Notes under the pieces: generated by a model
Seen by the model: only the letters and a program-made list of their open reading frames with translations
Told to the model about the DNA's origin: nothing
Databases searched by the model: none
In this document: piece after piece, positions 1-11,995 of the stretch
Numbering within the stretch: the first letter of the stretch is position 1
Layout: each line of letters opens with the position of its first letter
Made by a program: the position numbers and the translations under genes
From: Hysterangium stoloniferum
Taxonomy: Eukaryota; Basidiomycota; Agaricomycetes; Hysterangiales; Hysterangiaceae
Direction of reading: 5' to 3'
Length of the DNA: 64,000 nt
NCBI GenBank assembly: GCA_015178975.1
Contig: WHVD01000029.1
Span: 1-64,000 of the forward strand

Positions 1-69
1 CTAAGGACAAGAAGGTCACTCTTAACACCAACGACCTCAAGATCAAATGGTCTGATCTCCCTGAATACG

Positions 70-3000
70 ATGGAGCTCAAATCCGAAGCCCTGGACTATA
101 TCATGGATATCATGAGTCTCGCGGAGATATCAGACTCTATGAGTGCGATCTTAGGAGTTGCTCTGCCAAGACGACTCAAGGGGCACGCTAAGGTCTGGTG
201 GAGCACCTTAGACCGTGAGCATCGTACTGAATTCAGTCAATCTCATGGGTCGTTTCTTTGGGGTATCGTCGAAGGATTGCTCGGAACTCGTTGGCGTGAA
301 TCCTTAGCCTTAGAATGGGAAGCTATGAAATTTCGACAGGCTGGTCACGATCGTGAGACACCCGTCCACTATATCCAACGGAGAGTTAAACTTTATCGTT
401 TCCTGTACGGGTTCCACCAGGACAGAGGGGATGAGACACGCAGACTCATTCTCACACTGCCTACGGAATGGCTCTACCTTCTTCAAGGACAACCCATCGA
501 TAATATCATGAGTTTACAGACTTATGCTAATAACCTGCAAGAAGCTCTGATTAACGCTTGGGTCCAAACACACCGGGAACGTTACAGGTTCCAGAAACCG
601 CGTGTAATGTTATCGGAGGGTCAAGAATTGGATTTTAGAGTCACCGGCGACTCCTCTTCACCTAACCATATTCTCATTAGTGAGACTAACGAGAGAGGCT
701 CGACGAGAAGGACCGTTCCAGACGTCGCTGATCCAAAACAGGGAAAGCGTCACGGAAAAATGTTCTTCGAGAGGAGTAACAAGAGGAGTTCGATCAAACC
801 CACCAAGGAATGTTGGATATGTGGAAGTCCGGAGCATTTTAAGATAGACTGCCCTCAAGCTGGCAAAATGTCTCATTATGTCTCTATCAACAAATGCTCC
901 GCACAGGATATGTCGGAGGAAGCTGAGGAGCAAAGGTTATATGAAGCGGTTCATGGACTATCTATACAAGGACAAGTAAATAACTCTGATGACGAATTGA
1001 CTTTTGTTTCCGTTTATTCGCCCCCTGTCGAAGACAAATTAGTGAGGGAGGAAAATCAAACGACTGGTGAAGCTCTTCTGTCAGAAGCTTACGTATCCAT
1101 ACTCGCCGCAGATTTCTTCGAAAAAGGAGACCGGCTGAGTGTTCATCAGCAGGACCTTGAAGGCCTGACCGAGGACTACTGTCAGACTGGAGATTCTCAC
1201 GAACAAATCAGTTCGAATTCGCTCTGTTCGCCTGGAGCTGATGTTGACACGTTCCCGTTTGATCCCGGGAACCCCCCCGATTTACTACCGTACGAGAATT
1301 CGGATTCGGAGGACAGCGACGATGATCCAGTATTGGATTCCCCTTCGAAGCGTGTTCCTTGCCGAAGTGAACGCAGGAACGTAATCTTGTCCCTGCGCAA
1401 GGAAAGTAAGAGGCCTCGAATCCAATACCCTCGTCCCAGTCGTCTGATGAAGGAGGATACTACAATCCTTTATCGAAAACGGGATCCTCCCAGTGGTTAC
1501 TCTAGCATAGGAGTTGCAGCGCTCCATGTTTTCGGTCATGTAGGAACTCCCGATTCACCCAAACGCGTTAAAATTCGAATGGACACGGGAGCGGATCTTT
1601 CCCTTATATCGGAGGAATTCTACAAGGAACTGCAGGGCATGTATAAGTTGAAACAAGGACTCAAATTACGTCTAATTCAGCTCACGGGTAACGCTAAGGT
1701 TATCGGATATGTTAATGTCCCCATTTACCTGGAGGACGACAGTGGAACGTTACTGAAGTTCGCGGCTGAAACTTATGTCGTTAGAGGAATGACGGTGCCA
1801 ATTCTTTTGGGAGAAGACTTCCATATTAATTATGAAATTGGTACTCTAAGAGATCAGCCGTTGGGATCTAGACTTATTCTCCCGGGACGACAGGGTTTTA
1901 TTCCAGCCAGCTCTTCTAAGGAACCTCAACCTTTGACCTTCACCGTCAATAAGGCCCCTTTCGGGAAGCATGAGAAGGAGTCATCCAAACTCACCTCTCT
2001 CCCCGATAAAGGTGTGCGTACTGAAAGAGTCGCGCGAGCCTTGGAGGATTGCACTATCGATCCAGAGTCAGCCAGACTAGTGCCTATTTTTGTTGAAGAT
2101 CTAAAGGGCGAGGAATGGATTGTTGAAGGAATCGTACTGCAAAACGAGGACGGTTCTATATTAGCCACACCAATCACGGCAATTTCAAGGAATAGTGCGG
2201 CAGTACCTTTAGCCAATCCATCACTAACCCCTAAGACTATCCGACGAGGGGAGACAATAGGGATAATTCATGACCCCGCTCGTTGGGCTCACAAGCCCAG
2301 GTCATTCGAGGAGAAAAGTTTAATGGTAGCAGGCGCGACCAAGATCGCACACCTTATTGAAAGTCTCTCTCAACTTGAGGAGGACCGTCAAGTCGCCTCA
2401 GAAAGACCTAAGCCACCTGTTGAACCAGAGATTGCAGACGATTTCGAACCGCCTGGTCCTAAGACGGCTGCAGTGGCTGATAATGAGAAATTTGCCTCAG
2501 AGGATCTTCACAAGTTAGTCAATTTGGGACCAGATATACCAACGGAGGTCCTGCCACGTCTCAGATCAGTTTTGACTGAGAACGTTAAGGCTTTCGGAGT
2601 CGATGGACGGTTAGGGCAAGTGGAATGTAGAGTCCCTGTCCCCTTGAAAGAGGGCGCTCAGCCCATATCCATGCCTATGTTCCCCTCGTCCCCTGCCAAT
2701 AGGCGAGTTATAGACGAGCAAATGGATACCTGGTTCGAACAGGGTGTCATTGAGCCATCTAAAAGCCCCTGGGGAGCGCCAGCCTTTGTAGTATATCGCA
2801 ATGGTAAACCGCGGGTGGTCATCGACTATCGGAAACTTAACCATCTCACGGTTCCAGATGAATTTCCTTTACCACGTCAATCGGAGATTATGCAAGCGCT
2901 GTCGGGGTCAAATGTTCTTTCTTCTTTCGATGCGCTGGCCGGGTTTACTCAATTAGAAATGTTGGAGGACGATAAGCCCAAAACAGCCTTTAGATCCCAT

Positions 3001-4760
3001 AGAGGGCTGTGGCAATTTAAAAGGATGCCATTTGGGCTCAGAAACGGCCCCTCTACATTTCAGCGCGTCATGCAAACGGTTCTAGCACCCTACTTGTGGA
3101 TTTTTTGTTTAGTCTACATCGATGACATAGTCATATTCTCTAAGAACTGGGATGATCATTTGCTTCACCTGAATGAGGTGCTTGGCGCTATCGCTTCGGC
3201 CGGTATTACTCTCTCTCCCAAGAAATGTTTTATCGGATATAATTCGATATTGTTATTGGGTCATAAAGTATCTAGGCTGGGTTTTTCAACCCATCAAGAA
3301 AAGGTTCGCGCTATATTGGAATTGGCCCCACCCACTAAGGTTTCTGATCTACAACGGTTTCTTGGAATGGTCCTTTACTTTTCAGCATATATACCATTTT
3401 ATTCATGGATGGTGTCCCCTTTATTCTCGCTCCTAAAAAAGGGAACACCTTGGACGTGGACTGCTGAACATGTCCGAGCTTATGAGGATGTTAAAACCGC
3501 ATTAGGATCAGCTCCAGTGTTGGGACATCCAGTTAGTGGGATGCCCTACCGATTGTATACGGACGCTTCGGATTTTGCCTTGGGTTGTTGCCTCCAACAA
3601 GTCCAGAAGATGGCTTTAGGAGATTTAGTGGATACAAAAATCTACGCCCAAGCCAAATTGGCTTTTGACCGTGCGCAGGACGTGCCATCCTTTGTTCATC
3701 GGTACAAAACCAAACAGCCCGAGATTGAGTGGTCGGATTCGTGGGGATCCACTTTTGAGGCGACCGAAGTTACTGTTGAACGAGTCATTGCATATTGGAG
3801 TCGCACGCTGAAAAGCGCGGAGCGTAACTATTCTGCTACTGAACGGGAAGCATTAGCAGCAAAGGAGGGACTGGTCCACTTTCAACCTTTCATTGAAGGT
3901 GAACATGTCCTGCTCATTACGGACCATGCAGCTCTGCAATGGGCTAGATCTTACGAGAACACTAATCGTCGACTAGCCGCATGGGGGGCGATATACGCTG
4001 CATTTCCAGGTCTCGAGATTTTGCATCGAGCAGGGAGAGTTCACAGCAACGTGGATCCACTGTCCAGACTCCCTCGGGTACCAGCCTTCGTGAGCCCTAT
4101 TAGAGATGATTTGCAGGCTATCACCTCGACTTCTCTGGACAAGAATACTGAGGAAAAACTATGGAAAGACGAACCCGCTAAGAAGGCGGTCTTCTCTACC
4201 ATACTCGATTCTATGGAGCCTTTTGGAGTAACTCAAAAGGTCCGACGGTCAGAATGGGATATTCATAACGCAATAAGGAATGACCAGGAAGACGAGTCCG
4301 ACTTCGCATTGCGTCATCCTCAGCTACTAATCAGCATCGAGGAGGGATATATAAAGAAATTTCTAGAGGGTTATTCAAAGGACCCGGTTTTCAGGAATCT
4401 CTATGCTTTAGATACCCCTTCACCCAACGCAGTTGTTACTCCTTCTCACTACTTCGTGGGAGCAAACCGACTCCTGTACTTTCGCGACTCGGACTGGAAA
4501 AGTCGAGTCTGTGTACCCAGAACCATGATTAACTCGATTCTAAGGTTGGTGCATGATAACCCTTTTGAGGGAGCACACGCCGGAGGCCAGCGGTTGTTCA
4601 ACCTGATGAAAGACCGGTTCTTTTGGCCGAGAATGCTACAAGATTGCGTGTCGTACGCGCGTACCTGCGATATCTGCCAAAAAACCAAAGTCGATCGCAC
4701 CGCTCGTCAAGGAGCCCTCAGACCGGCTGACGTACCTTTTAGGCCATTCGAAGGTAGTTT
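70..4760 (+). CDS. Gypsy-1 Gag-Pol part: gag, protease, RT, RNase H, integrase finger
   Basis: Long open coding part of Gypsy-1. Visible landmarks: zinc knuckle CWICGSPEHFKIDC, protease motif MDTGADLSLIS, RT motif VYIDDIVIF, RNase H start LYTDASDFALG with later TDHAALQW, and the integrase finger HxnH...CDIC. The RNase H domain carries an insert of roughly 45 residues between its first strand and the SRTLKSAERNYSATE block, longer than in most Ty3/Gypsy proteins. Gag-like sequence continues upstream of the first methionine, so the true start is outside the window. Product is a retroelement polyprotein that acts in virus-like particles; nothing here suggests host use. Confidence 0.93.
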
Positions 4761-4762
4761 CT

Positions 4763-5848
4763 ATGGACTTGATCACTGGACTACCCGATTCAGGAAAGGA
4801 TTCGTATTCCGCAGTCTTCGTTGCCGTTGATAAATTGACGCGCTACGCTATTACAATACCTACCTTTTCGAACCTTACCGCTGAAGGATTCGCACGAATA
4901 TTTGTCAAACAGGTAGCAAGCCCCTTCGGACTGCCCTCTCGAATAATCTGTGACCGGGATAAGAGATGGACCTGCAGGTTTTGGCGGGAAGTCTGTAAGA
5001 TCTATGGTACCACCCTTGCGGTATCTTCGGCTCATCATCCTCAAACGGATGGGCAAACGGAGAATATGAACGCGACCATAGAACAGATGCTTCGAGCCTA
5101 TTGTGCCTCTGCTAAAGAAAGCTGGTCCCAGTGGATTGAGGTAGTTGTTCACGCATACAACTCGACTGTTCACAGTTCCACAAACTACGCCCCGGCCTTC
5201 TTATTAATGGGATACCTCCCAAGAGGAATGTCTCGAGTTCTAGGAGGTGACGAGCCCCTAGTTCCTAGAGAACTATCAGACAGCCCTATGGCCGACCAAT
5301 GGATCCTCGAGCTAGAAAATCATCGGCAGATGGCGCGGGATTCCATCGCTCGAGCCCAAGAGATTCAAGCACGAGCGTATAACAAGAAGCAAAGACCTGT
5401 AGAAGATATCTCTGAAGGAGACTTTGTATTGGTGAACCCCCACTCCCTCGAACTGGTGGAAGTCAAGGGAACGGGGAAGAAACTGATACAAAGACGGATT
5501 GGACCATTCGAGGTCCTTGAGAAATTGAACTCTCAAGTATTTAGGCTTAAGATTCCCCCGGAGTACCCTATGCATCCAGTCATTAATCGGGATCATCTGC
5601 GGAAATATCAACCCTCTCCTTCCAAGCTAGGTCCGAGACCCCAACTTGAGAACCTAAGAGAGTTGAAATCAGATCACGAAGAATATGAAGTCGAAGCTAT
5701 TGTTGGACATAGGAAACAGCAAAATCGTCTGCTATTTAGGGTGCGCTGGAAAGGTTATGGACCCGAGGAGGATTCGTGGTTAAGCAGCACTGACCTTAGA
5801 AACGCTCCGGCACTTTTGAGGGCATACAAGGCGCTGTTCAACATTTAA
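4763..5848 (+). CDS. Gypsy-1 integrase core and chromodomain part
   Basis: Carries the integrase catalytic core (MDLITGLPDS opening, later HHPQTDGQTE block typical of the third catalytic region), a GPF/Y-like segment (RRIGPFEVLEK, then HPVINRDHLRKY) and a chromodomain at the C-terminus (YEVEAIVGHR, RVRWKGYGPEEDSW). The aromatic residues of a methyl-lysine cage are plausible in YEVEAI and W-KGY. It belongs to the same pol as the preceding part. Ty3-type chromodomains guide insertion to modified chromatin; that role is inferred from the family. Confidence 0.92.
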   Translation: MDLITGLPDSGKDSYSAVFVAVDKLTRYAITIPTFSNLTAEGFARIFVKQVASPFGLPSRIICDRDKRWTCRFWREVCKIYGTTLAVSSAHHPQTDGQTENMNATIEQMLRAYCASAKESWSQWIEVVVHAYNSTVHSSTNYAPAFLLMGYLPRGMSRVLGGDEPLVPRELSDSPMADQWILELENHRQMARDSIARAQEIQARAYNKKQRPVEDISEGDFVLVNPHSLELVEVKGTGKKLIQRRIGPFEVLEKLNSQVFRLKIPPEYPMHPVINRDHLRKYQPSPSKLGPRPQLENLRELKSDHEEYEVEAIVGHRKQQNRLLFRVRWKGYGPEEDSWLSSTDLRNAPALLRAYKALFNI

Positions 5849-6461
5849 CAGGATATATGCGCTCAAGGAATCATCTATTCCCTCTCTTTTGTAACTTCCT
5901 TTCAGAAATATCTCAGTTATTCGGTGAGCCATCTCGTTGGCTTTTATTCTTTTTCATTTTCCTATCCCTTCTGTCGATTGGGACAATCATTAATTGGCAG
6001 CGGATACATTTCCCCAAAACCCGGCCACAATTAATGGATTCTATTTAACGACCAACCGAGCGGAGTTTCAATTCAATATATAAAAAAAAAAGTACACGTA
6101 AATTCGCATAAATTTTCTTTATCTTTCACACCACGTCCTTCCCTCTATCTTCAACTTCACCACTTTTATCGCGTTATAATGCTCCCTTTCCAACAAAACA
6201 AGCAAGTCCTCCCTAAGTTCAAAAAGGTCCAGCGAGCCCCGACAGCCAGTACATCCACGACCGGCGGGGGATTCATCACCCGCGTGCCTCGTACAGACAA
6301 TGTCGAGAGCAATTGGGATACCCAGGAATCAACCCCCCTTTCGACTTTCTCCTTTGGTGATGAGCCGGGGAAAAGTACCGGTACGGATTGGAGCAAGCCG
6401 TTAGGCCCCTCCGTCAGGCCATCATCTGAGGAAGTCGCTGCTAGCATGCGGAAGCAAGGAA

Positions 6462-8225
6462 ATGTTCATGGAAGAACACAACGCAAGGAGACTCGCCCGC
6501 AAAAGAGAAAGGCGTGCTGAGTATAGAAGTCAACAGGAGGCGAGGGGAGCAAGAGAAGGAGTCCCTTCCAAGCGGCAGCGGCGTGAGTACAGAGCGCAGT
6601 GCGGAAACAGAGCTTCAGTGCCGATCCTTCCCCCAGCGGGAGAGAAATGGGCCGACTTCGCGGAGACCGATGATAGCGAGGGTGGGACGCCTCGTATTAG
6701 GACGACGGGAACCAAGAGCTGGAAGGAGAAGGAGGGTACCATCTTTTACGACTGGGAGCTACTTCGACGCATTAAGTTGCAACGCATAGTTCTCACCCGA
6801 GGGGACGGTCAAACGCTGCCCCAACAAGAAAAGGGATACCGTAGGGGACCAATTGAGTTTTCCTCGGATGAGGATGAGGAGGAGGACGAGAACAGGAATG
6901 GCGTGTATAGTATCCGATCTTTGGGAGAGGATTGCCATGAAGGGTTCCTTCTCCCATCTGAAGTTCGTTTCGTAACCAGCGACCCCAACCAAAGACAAAC
7001 GCGGAGACCGTCATCCAGAGTATGGAGGGGTTACCGCCCTAGTCAACAGTCACTGGAACGCGAACCTTCCACGATTCCGGTCCCACATCTCTCGCCAACG
7101 TCGAGGCTCCTTCCCATCATTCACCCTACACACACTCCCTCAGCCCCGATTCTAACACCTCATTTACCTCCCTCTTCAAACGCTGTACCAGTCCCAACCT
7201 CACTTGGGATGTCGAGGCTCCTTCCCATCCTTCACCCGACACACACTCCCTCTGCCCAACGCAAACCTTCCCCGATTCTGGCACCTCGTCTCACTCCCTC
7301 CCCGAAAGCTATACCAGTACCGACCCAACTTCCGCCGTCACCAGGTATCCCTCCCGACTCTCCGTATTCATATTGCGTGTCCTTGGGTAGCCCTATCCAG
7401 GACCTTCCACCAGAGCGAATGGATGTCGATTTAGACCCCCCTACACCAGACGTCATTGATCCCCCGGCAAGCAGAAAGGTGAAGGAGATGCAGAAAGCCA
7501 CCACTCCTCTCCGAGAACAATCCTCTATTCCCGTCCTTGACAGCCCGGTTCCCCTCACTGAGCCCGTATCTACAATTTTCTGGATGCGAGTAGCCGTCAA
7601 CTACCCTTCCAAACAGTTTCCTGTCAGAAGGGTGCTATCGGAGCTCGTGCCAGTACTTCAACAACCGGTCCTTCAAGGGAGCCTCAAGGGTTGTCGCGGT
7701 CTGGCTCCGTTATCGGAGATAATGGAGGATTTCTATCTCTCCTTCGAGGATCTCGCAGAGGGGAAGAACTTTGCACGAGCAGCACAGGAGATTAAACTCT
7801 CTATGTTCCGGCACATCATAGTGGAGCTTCACCGTCTGCCCCCAGATTCAGCGAATGTCCTCTCTATTGCTGGCTTAGTAGATTTACTCGAGGCCCTCGT
7901 CCTGACGCCTCCCACAGAGACCACCGTGCAACCACACGTTCCTGCCCTACTGCCCGCGTCTTCGTTTCCCATCCCCAATGCTCCTCTTCTCGCGCGGATT
8001 TCCGCTCCGCCGGTTAGTGTCCGCGCAGTCGTTCGTTGCAGAGAGAAAGCCTACAGACGATGGACCGACTCCTTGTACAGGAATCCTAGTGATTTGACTC
8101 GGGCGAGAATAGCTGAATCCTTCAGAGTAAAAAGGGAACGATGGGGAAACCTCATTTTGGACTTTGGGGGATCCTCACAGGAAGCTTGGGGCGGCGTCCC
8201 AGATGCTCTTCGACACCTAGTATAG
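6462..8225 (+). CDS. Gypsy-1 accessory 3' ORF, 587 aa, unknown
   Basis: Open reading frame between pol and the 3' LTR. I do not recognise it. The N-terminus is basic (MFMEEHNARRLARKRERR), followed by an acidic stretch (SSDEDEEEDEN), a proline-rich middle that contains a duplicated block of about 45 residues (SRLLPIIHPTHTPSA and SRLLPILHPTHTPSA), and a C-terminal region (about 370-587) that looks globular. No signal peptide or membrane segment is seen, so it does not look like an envelope protein. Coding-like sequence also precedes it from about 6,179. Position after pol matches accessory ORFs of some fungal and plant Gypsy elements; function unknown. Confidence 0.75.
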   Translation: MFMEEHNARRLARKRERRAEYRSQQEARGAREGVPSKRQRREYRAQCGNRASVPILPPAGEKWADFAETDDSEGGTPRIRTTGTKSWKEKEGTIFYDWELLRRIKLQRIVLTRGDGQTLPQQEKGYRRGPIEFSSDEDEEEDENRNGVYSIRSLGEDCHEGFLLPSEVRFVTSDPNQRQTRRPSSRVWRGYRPSQQSLEREPSTIPVPHLSPTSRLLPIIHPTHTPSAPILTPHLPPSSNAVPVPTSLGMSRLLPILHPTHTPSAQRKPSPILAPRLTPSPKAIPVPTQLPPSPGIPPDSPYSYCVSLGSPIQDLPPERMDVDLDPPTPDVIDPPASRKVKEMQKATTPLREQSSIPVLDSPVPLTEPVSTIFWMRVAVNYPSKQFPVRRVLSELVPVLQQPVLQGSLKGCRGLAPLSEIMEDFYLSFEDLAEGKNFARAAQEIKLSMFRHIIVELHRLPPDSANVLSIAGLVDLLEALVLTPPTETTVQPHVPALLPASSFPIPNAPLLARISAPPVSVRAVVRCREKAYRRWTDSLYRNPSDLTRARIAESFRVKRERWGNLILDFGGSSQEAWGGVPDALRHLV

Positions 8226-8250
8226 CACATCCCTTCGAACTGGGGGGCAC

Positions 8251-8890
8251 TGTAAAGGGTATGCATATATGCATACCTGGACTAAGGAATAATAACCGGA
8301 TTATAGTACTTTATTATTTACCTTTTATTCTCTTTCTTTATATTCTTTCTATATTTCGAGCACACCTTGATTTGTAGTTCGAAGCTTTGTGTATACGTAT
8401 GGGCGCCCTCGGCGCCAAATGATAGACAACTTTTACCCAGCAGACACCACCTCGTAACGACTCAGACGTCGAATAGCGAGAGGTGTCAAGGGTAGTATCT
8501 CAGCTACCATAAGGGTAGCATTCTCTAGTCTACTAATAGCCTTTTGGACTCGAACCGCTAAGGTCGAGTTCCGCTTTCAAGACTTTGCGCTCGTCGATAC
8601 TGTAGTCGACTCGCGCTACTATTACTCTATCCTAGATACTCAGTCTTTAGCTGAGTGTCTTACTTATTTCTAGCTACTAGTTGTACTGTAAAAGGTCAAC
8701 TCATTATCTTACTGTTCTAAGCCGTCACGAGCAACTATACAGTTGCTCTTGAAGCGTACAGTGTGTTCTTATACTAGTACTAACAGTCTAGTAATCTATA
8801 GTATTGTACTGACGGTCAATACTCTCTAATAGTAGTTGAATAAACACTATTCTTCGTATATTGAGCGGTCAGAATCCACCACTCTTCACA
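8251..8890 (+). repeat. 3' LTR of Gypsy-1 (LTR family P, copy P1, 640 bases)
   Basis: Starts TGTAAAGGG directly after a G-rich polypurine tract and ends CCACTCTTCACA. The end was fixed by comparison with the solo copy at 12,709-13,338, whose complement ends with the same 12 bases. Contains a GC-rich palindrome GGCGCCCTCGGCGCC (8,402-8,416). The upstream partner LTR is outside the window, so age cannot be read from LTR divergence. Confidence 0.85.
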
Positions 8891-9464
8891 CTCAGCAACA
8901 GACAGGACAATGTTATCTGATTGTGACTTCTTCCGGTGGAACAATCGGAGAACAAAGGCACCAAGGCACAAGGAAAATGTTGTTCGAGGGGGAAGTGATC
9001 ATGGAGACAGGAAATTAATAATTGTGATCAGGGCAGTGAGACGAAAAAAGGGGAACAATTCTGGTGACAATAGGTGAGCAGGATGGTGTGGCAACCAGAA
9101 GAGGGATGATTGGGGAGACAATAGGTGAATGGTCAGTGTTGGTGTGACATATGTTTCTGTCGTAAGACCACCAGGATTACAGCAGAGCTGAATTATGAAA
9201 TATATGCCTTTGAACCATCTTAAACTACACAGTATCATTCCATTTGCATTCATACATCTTATTCCACATGTTTCAGGCTTACAGGATCTTACCTTTCTCA
9301 GGTTAATGAGAATTCTCCTTGTCATTAATATGACTTACCTTAGTTACACAATCCAAGTGAAAGCTATTCATTCCCTTTCCCATATTATATTCTACCTTTA
9401 AATACTCACAAATATGAACCCTAATATACTATTGACACACTCAGCCCATTCATATATCATATGT
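8891..9464. other. Intergenic, nothing recognised
   Basis: No gene or repeat end could be supported. Composition is AT-rich with low CpG from about 9,100 onward, which suggests decayed repeat sequence. Confidence 0.4.
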
Positions 9465-9653
9465 ATGTAAACCAGATGTCAAACAAATTGGGAACAAGGG
9501 GTGAACTGAACCAGATGTCAAATGGGCAAAGATGGATGGAGAACAAGGGGGTCCAGAATGTCCAGTTGGGGTCTGGTGTGTGGTTTGTGCGATAAAGAGA
9601 GTTGAGTGCATATATGATGAGGTCTGGGTGCCAGTGGGTTTCCCAGTCCTAAC
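9465..9653 (-). repeat. LTR family D fragment (D2)
   Basis: Read on the minus strand it begins TGTTAGGACTGGGAAACCCA at 9,653 and follows the first 190 bases of the family D copy at 25,231 (shared stretches include ACCCACTGG and ACATTCTGGACCCCCT). Only the 5' part is present. Solo LTR remnant, old. Confidence 0.7.
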
Positions 9654-9978
9654 ACAGAGGCAATTGATAGGTGAGTTACACAAACAGGTGAGTTAGTGAG
9701 TTACACAATCTGTATAATCATCACGAATAGCTAATCTCATTACTACAGTGCATTTGAATATCATAAGCAGATTGCAAGGGAACTTCAATCAACATCAGAA
9801 AACTGCATCTTGAAGATTCATTGAAACACATCAACACACCATTTCATCTCAAATAATTGTCAGACTTCTCTACATATTGAATGAGTGGACAGGGCTGATT
9901 ACATACACAAGGAGGTCACTAATATTGAATTCAAATTGGTAGCAGCATTAGAAGAAAAGAAGATAGTCATAGTCATAG
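9654..9978. other. Intergenic, nothing recognised
   Basis: AT-rich sequence without an identifiable gene or repeat boundary. Confidence 0.35.
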
Positions 9979-10939
9979 TGTGAGAGGTACCTTGAAATAT
10001 AGTCTTTGTTATGTTTTATTTCTTATATTTTCTTACTATTTTTTTACTACTACATTTCACATTTATTCTTGTTGTTATGACTGGAAAACCTGCCAGACTC
10101 TGGAAACTACCCTATAGGCACCTGCACCCTTTACCCACCAATGATCAGTTTACCGGAATACCCACTGGAACCCAGACATCAGACTTGTCCATGCCTGACC
10201 TCCATTATCTCATGTACCAGTCACTGGAATATCCACCTGGGACCTGCACACATCATACCTGTCTATCTCTGACCCTGTCCCACACATCAGTCACCAGATT
10301 CCACCCAGCAAACCCATCCACACTTTAACTGAGCCCTGTTCCTGTTATGGTCAAATGACCTGTCACGTTTCAGACTCCACCTCCGCTCTGTTCCGTTCCT
10401 AACACCAAATTTGATGTTTACTTATCTCATTTTATGATTACTTGTTTGGATCTCATTATTACTGGATTTGGTATTGCATACATTCTAAAGTCTATATAAC
10501 CTAGCTAATGTTGTACATACAATCTGGTCAGAAAATCAACTAAGTTTTCAGACTAAATCCTCCCCCAGTTGCTTTACATACCCACTCCATCTCCATCTCA
10601 CAACACTCAACCTTGTTGGAGCCCACAAGCTTTCCAACTGGTCCTTCAACATCAACCTCCGACCTATTGACCTCTGACCAATCATCTATGCCTGGACCCC
10701 CCGGGTTTCCCATCCACCCATCTGAAGTTGGACATGATGGTCTCATGAGGGTGCAGCCTATAAGCTGAAGCTGAGTCCTACTGGAATATCTGTGGGTTAA
10801 CACTTGTTCTCATTAGTTCAAAGGTCTATGTACACCTGTGGGTACATAGACTCTTGTGGGTGCACATGCAGTAGTCTTGTGTAACCACAATTTACTCAGA
10901 CACCCCTTTGAAGTGTCCTGCAAGCCATGATTGGGGTAT
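9979..10939 (+). repeat. LTR family P, copy P2, interrupted and truncated
   Basis: Starts TGTGAGAGGTA and aligns to the complement of the solo LTR at 12,709-13,338 (for example ATTAGTTC, then a CTATGT...GACTCTTGTGGG segment). A solo LTR of family A (10,073-10,802) splits it, and it stops where an LTR of family B begins at 10,940. Strongly CpG-depleted compared with P1 and P3, so an older copy of the same family. Confidence 0.75.
10073..10802 (+). repeat. Solo LTR, family A, copy A4
   Basis: Begins TGTTATGACTGG and ends GGGTTAACA. Flanked by the direct repeat CTTGT at 10,068-10,072 and 10,803-10,807, a 5-base target duplication typical of LTR elements. Inserted in LTR P2. Shorter than A1 because part of the 3' third is absent. 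Carries the shared core motif ATAAGCTGAAGC near 10,760. Confidence 0.88.
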
Positions 10940-11416
10940 TGTTATGACCCATTCCTGGATACTTCAATCTTCCATAATTATCCAACTTTCTGCCCTGACT
11001 TTCTACCTCAGCTCTCTGACCTGACTTTCCAACTCAACTTCCAATTTGACTTCTGACTATAGAACATTTATAGTTCCTGTACTTCCAAACCTCATCCTTG
11101 TTCCACATTTGGTAACTTGTCAGTCAACAAGTATTCACTCATTTGCTTGTTGTCATTTCAGAATACTTACCTTAATCCATCTTATTATGATCCTTGTTAG
11201 TAGTATAATAACAAAAGAACTTATATTAGTTTCCATGAATTTGTACTTTTGATATTATTCCTTCCCTCTTTCTGTATGCTCAATATTCAGAACTCTTTGG
11301 AACTCTGGATATCTGTAATCTTCTGGTGTAAATTCTGTCTTTGAAATTAAGGATATTTCAAGTGTGTGCATAGAGGCACAGCACATAAGCTGAAGCTGAC
11401 ATCCTGACCCTATCCC
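10940..11416 (+). repeat. LTR family B, copy B1, 3' end missing
   Basis: Starts TGTTATGACCC and follows B3 (32,595-33,153) closely, including the core motif ATAAGCTGAAGC at about 11,385. It stops where Gypsy-C begins at 11,417; the last 80 or so bases were not found on the far side of that element. Confidence 0.82.
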
Positions 11417-11995
11417 TGTTAGGCCAACACTAACAAGGCTACCAAAACACAAAAAGAAACAAGAGAGAGGGCAAGATAAGGAGTAGGAGAATAGAAGTTC
11501 TAATGACTCAAGAATATCACACTTGTATTTAGTGGAAATTCTAAGAGATTGAAACTGGGGTCTAACTATGTACATCTTAGGGTATTTATACAGTAACTCA
11601 CAAAACCTTTTCAATCTTTGGCATTTGCATATTGGCAGGCTGCTACCAGGGGAGAAGAAATAGTGGAAAAACTCAAAATAACACAGTATATAGTTAAACA
11701 TGTGTAAAATCATGGGCTAGAATATTATTACATAATATCCATTTTTAGGCATGCTAAAAATAGTTCAGTCAGGCCTGCTCATTGAACAGGTTTTGTTGCT
11801 GATGATTATGACGCAATATATGCTACATTAACTGGCCAAATCACATAATTTTGTGAATTGTATTCAACATGGTCATGTGACTTGTTGATTTATAGTTGAT
11901 TTTGATATTCCTACCTCTCTACATCACCAGCAATCCATCATGCATTCCATCACTCCCGATCAACAACAATACATTGTCTCCCAGCTTGAAGCTTT

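Larger units (their letters stand above)
1..8890 (+). mobile_element. Gypsy-1: Ty3/Gypsy chromovirus, 5' end outside window
   Basis: Most of a Ty3/Gypsy chromovirus; its 5' LTR and the start of gag lie before the window. Parts in order: gag with a CCHC knuckle (near 811-850), aspartic protease with a DTGA site (near 1,580), reverse transcriptase with YIDD (near 3,115), RNase H (about 3,540-4,080), integrase with an HHCC finger (about 4,560-4,690) and core, a GPF-type segment, a C-terminal chromodomain (about 5,680-5,845), an accessory coding region, a purine tract (8,241-8,250) and the 3' LTR. It looks almost whole, with about one or two breaks, and CpG is not depleted, so it is the youngest-looking large element here. 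The chromodomain places it with chromoviruses, which are known to target heterochromatin. Confidence 0.95.
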
